A stretch of 6,211 nt of DNA from Ruminococcus sp. UBA3855. GTDB lineage: Bacteria > Bacillota > Clostridia > Oscillospirales > Ruminococcaceae. The notes below the pieces were generated by a model that worked only from the letters and a program-made list of their open reading frames with translations, ran no database searches and was not told where the DNA came from. Below, piece after piece: positions 4,898 through 6,211 of the stretch (the first letter of the stretch is position 1; each line of letters begins with the position of its first letter). The translations under genes and the position numbers were made by a program. Location of the stretch: positions 1 to 6,211 of the forward strand of contig DGHF01000059.1 of assembly GCA_002392545.1 (NCBI GenBank), written 5' to 3'.

Positions 4898-6196
4898 TTA
4901 ATCTGCTTCTTTTTCTACGGTGAATTCGTTTTCAATTGCAAATGCATGATTCATAGGCCCTGAACCCTTGCCGAGGTCAAGCATTGCTCCTAATGCCCCC
5001 GAAATGTAACGCTTCGCACGCTCAATGGATTCCGGCAGGGAAAAGCCCTTTGCAAGATTTGAGGCAATTGCACTCGAAAGCGTACAGCCTGTGCCGTGGG
5101 TGTTCGGGTTCATGATGTGCTTCCCTTCAAACCATTCTTTTCCATTTTCCCAATATAAGAAATCATTTGCATCATTCAGGGAGTGTCCGCCTTTCAGCAA
5201 TACCGCACAATGAAATGTTTCATAAATCATTTTTCCGGCTTCTTCCATGTCAGATGAAGTCTGAATTGACATTCCTGTCAGTTCTTCCGCTTCTGGTATG
5301 TTCGGGGTGATAATGTCCGCTATGGGTATCAGTTTCTCTTTCAGGGCGGAAATTGCATCTTCTGTGATGAGCCTTGCCCCACTCGTTGCAATCATGACGG
5401 GGTCAAGGACAATATTTTTCGCTTGGTGTTCCGTCAGGCGGTCGGCGATTGTTTCAATTAAGGCACTTGATGAGACCATTCCAATTTTTACCGCATTCGG
5501 GAAAATGTCTGTGAATATGCTGTCAAGCTGTTCGGCTAAAAATTCCGGTGTCACTTCCATGATGGACGTGACCCCTGTCGTGTTCTGGGCGGTCAGTGCT
5601 GTGATGGCACTCATCCCATAAACTCCGTTCGCTGTCATGGTCTTTAAATCCGCCTGAATTCCTGCCCCTCCGCTGGAATCACTGCCGGCAATTGTCAGGG
5701 CTTTCCGCATTCTGTGATTTGACTTTTCATAGATGGTCTGATATTTCCTTTTCAGGTCGGTGTATTCGTAGGGGGTGAAACGGAATCTTTGTGCTGGGTT
5801 ATCCGTCCATGTGTGCATCTGAATTTTTGTGCTGTTTGTATCCCTTCTATTTGCAACATCCATACAATAATTTTCATCTAGCTTGGAACAAATTTCATAA
5901 CAGCCATTTTGGGCTTCTTTCAATTTCCATAGCTGTGACGGACTGCCTGTGAAATCACGAATCATAATTTGCGTGCCACTTTCTCCATTACCTGCATCAA
6001 GGACTTTCATGGTTCTTTTTTCCGTGATTGTGAAATATTCGTCTTCAATGAGGGTGATAATAAAACGCTGGTTGTCGTCGCCATGTTTTGAATAAATGGT
6101 AAGTCCGTTATTTCTACTACAGTCTATGTCAAATACTCTGGCTGTATATTCGGGGGCGATAAAATAGGGAATTCCTTCTATCAAAGGGAAATTCAT
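4898..6196 (-). CDS. thiD: Ricin-type beta-trefoil fused to HMP/HMP-phosphate kinase (ThiD)
   Basis: A 432-residue two-part protein. Residues 163-425 are a full-length ThiD of the ribokinase fold, which phosphorylates hydroxymethylpyrimidine twice to HMP-PP for thiamine synthesis. Visible motifs are IAGSDSSGGAGIQAD (169-183), VKIGM (236-240), LDPVM (264-268), ITPNIPEAEELTG (296-308), LLKGGH (333-338), the anion-hole and active-site HGTGCT (367-372, Cys371) and GKGSGPMNHA (409-418). Residues 1-141 form three beta-trefoil repeats, each with a hydrophobic-x-Asp motif (Asp23, 67, 113) and a QxW-type motif (QRF 43-45, QLW 88-90, QRF 136-138), as in RICIN/CBM13 domains. A charged linker (about 142-162) joins them. 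The frame is continuous, and no ribosome site precedes the internal Met163, so this reads as a genuine fusion. No signal peptide is seen, so it should be cytosolic. ATG 6196 is preferred over TTG 6199 for its 8-nt spacing from the ribosome site. The ligand of the trefoil is unknown. Confidence 0.93.
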   Translation of the reverse strand: MNFPLIEGIPYFIAPEYTARVFDIDCSRNNGLTIYSKHGDDNQRFIITLIEDEYFTITEKRTMKVLDAGNGESGTQIMIRDFTGSPSQLWKLKEAQNGCYEICSKLDENYCMDVANRRDTNSTKIQMHTWTDNPAQRFRFTPYEYTDLKRKYQTIYEKSNHRMRKALTIAGSDSSGGAGIQADLKTMTANGVYGMSAITALTAQNTTGVTSIMEVTPEFLAEQLDSIFTDIFPNAVKIGMVSSSALIETIADRLTEHQAKNIVLDPVMIATSGARLITEDAISALKEKLIPIADIITPNIPEAEELTGMSIQTSSDMEEAGKMIYETFHCAVLLKGGHSLNDANDFLYWENGKEWFEGKHIMNPNTHGTGCTLSSAIASNLAKGFSLPESIERAKRYISGALGAMLDLGKGSGPMNHAFAIENEFTVEKEAD

Positions 6197-6204
6197 CAAA
6201 TCAT

Positions 6205-6211
6205 TCCTTTC
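6205..6211 (-). promoter_or_regulatory. Ribosome binding site of the trefoil-ThiD gene
   Basis: The minus strand reads GAAAGGA at 6211-6205. This is 8 nt from ATG 6196 and 5 nt from the in-frame TTG 6199, favouring the ATG. It shows that translation starts ahead of the beta-trefoil. The promoter lies beyond the window edge. Confidence 0.7.

Overview
The window looks like chromosomal DNA from a low-to-moderate GC Gram-positive bacterium of the Clostridia. My best guess is a gut Ruminococcus-like member of the Oscillospiraceae. The reasons are strong AGGAGG-type ribosome sites, sigma-A promoters with extended -10 elements, a bifunctional class A PBP with a Ser/Asn/Gly tail, a YpsC-type rRNA methyltransferase and a collagen-like surface or phage-type protein. 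The genus is inference; no marker gene here fixes it.

Layout. Positions 2-199 (+) are the 3' end of a collagen-like Gly-X-Y protein, followed by a hairpin terminator. A near-consensus promoter then drives a short TTG-started DUF389 membrane protein (353-1123, +). That gene converges on a minus-strand operon, and a 50-bp gap with a bidirectional terminator separates them. The operon reads leftward: a class A penicillin-binding protein (2291-4741, -), then a THUMP-domain RNA methyltransferase (1174-2277, -). The methyltransferase ribosome site fills the 13 bp between the two genes. The operon has its own promoter at 4796-4824. Further upstream on the minus strand, 4898-6196 encodes a thiamine-pathway HMP/HMP-P kinase (ThiD) fused behind a complete three-repeat ricin-type beta-trefoil.

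How the genes relate. The PBP and methyltransferase are co-transcribed and probably translationally coupled, but they serve different processes: cell-wall synthesis and ribosome maturation. ThiD is a separate metabolic unit whose promoter lies beyond the right edge. The DUF389 and collagen-like genes are independent plus-strand units. No mobile element, CRISPR array, tRNA or rRNA is visible. No stretch longer than 300 bp lacks a gene; the two largest gaps (200-352 and 4742-4897) hold the promoters and the inverted repeats described below.

Most worth a second look are the beta-trefoil-ThiD fusion, a perfect EF-hand/dockerin-type calcium loop inside the PBP, and the collagen-like protein with a phage-fiber-like C-terminus. 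I see no clear new multi-gene system.
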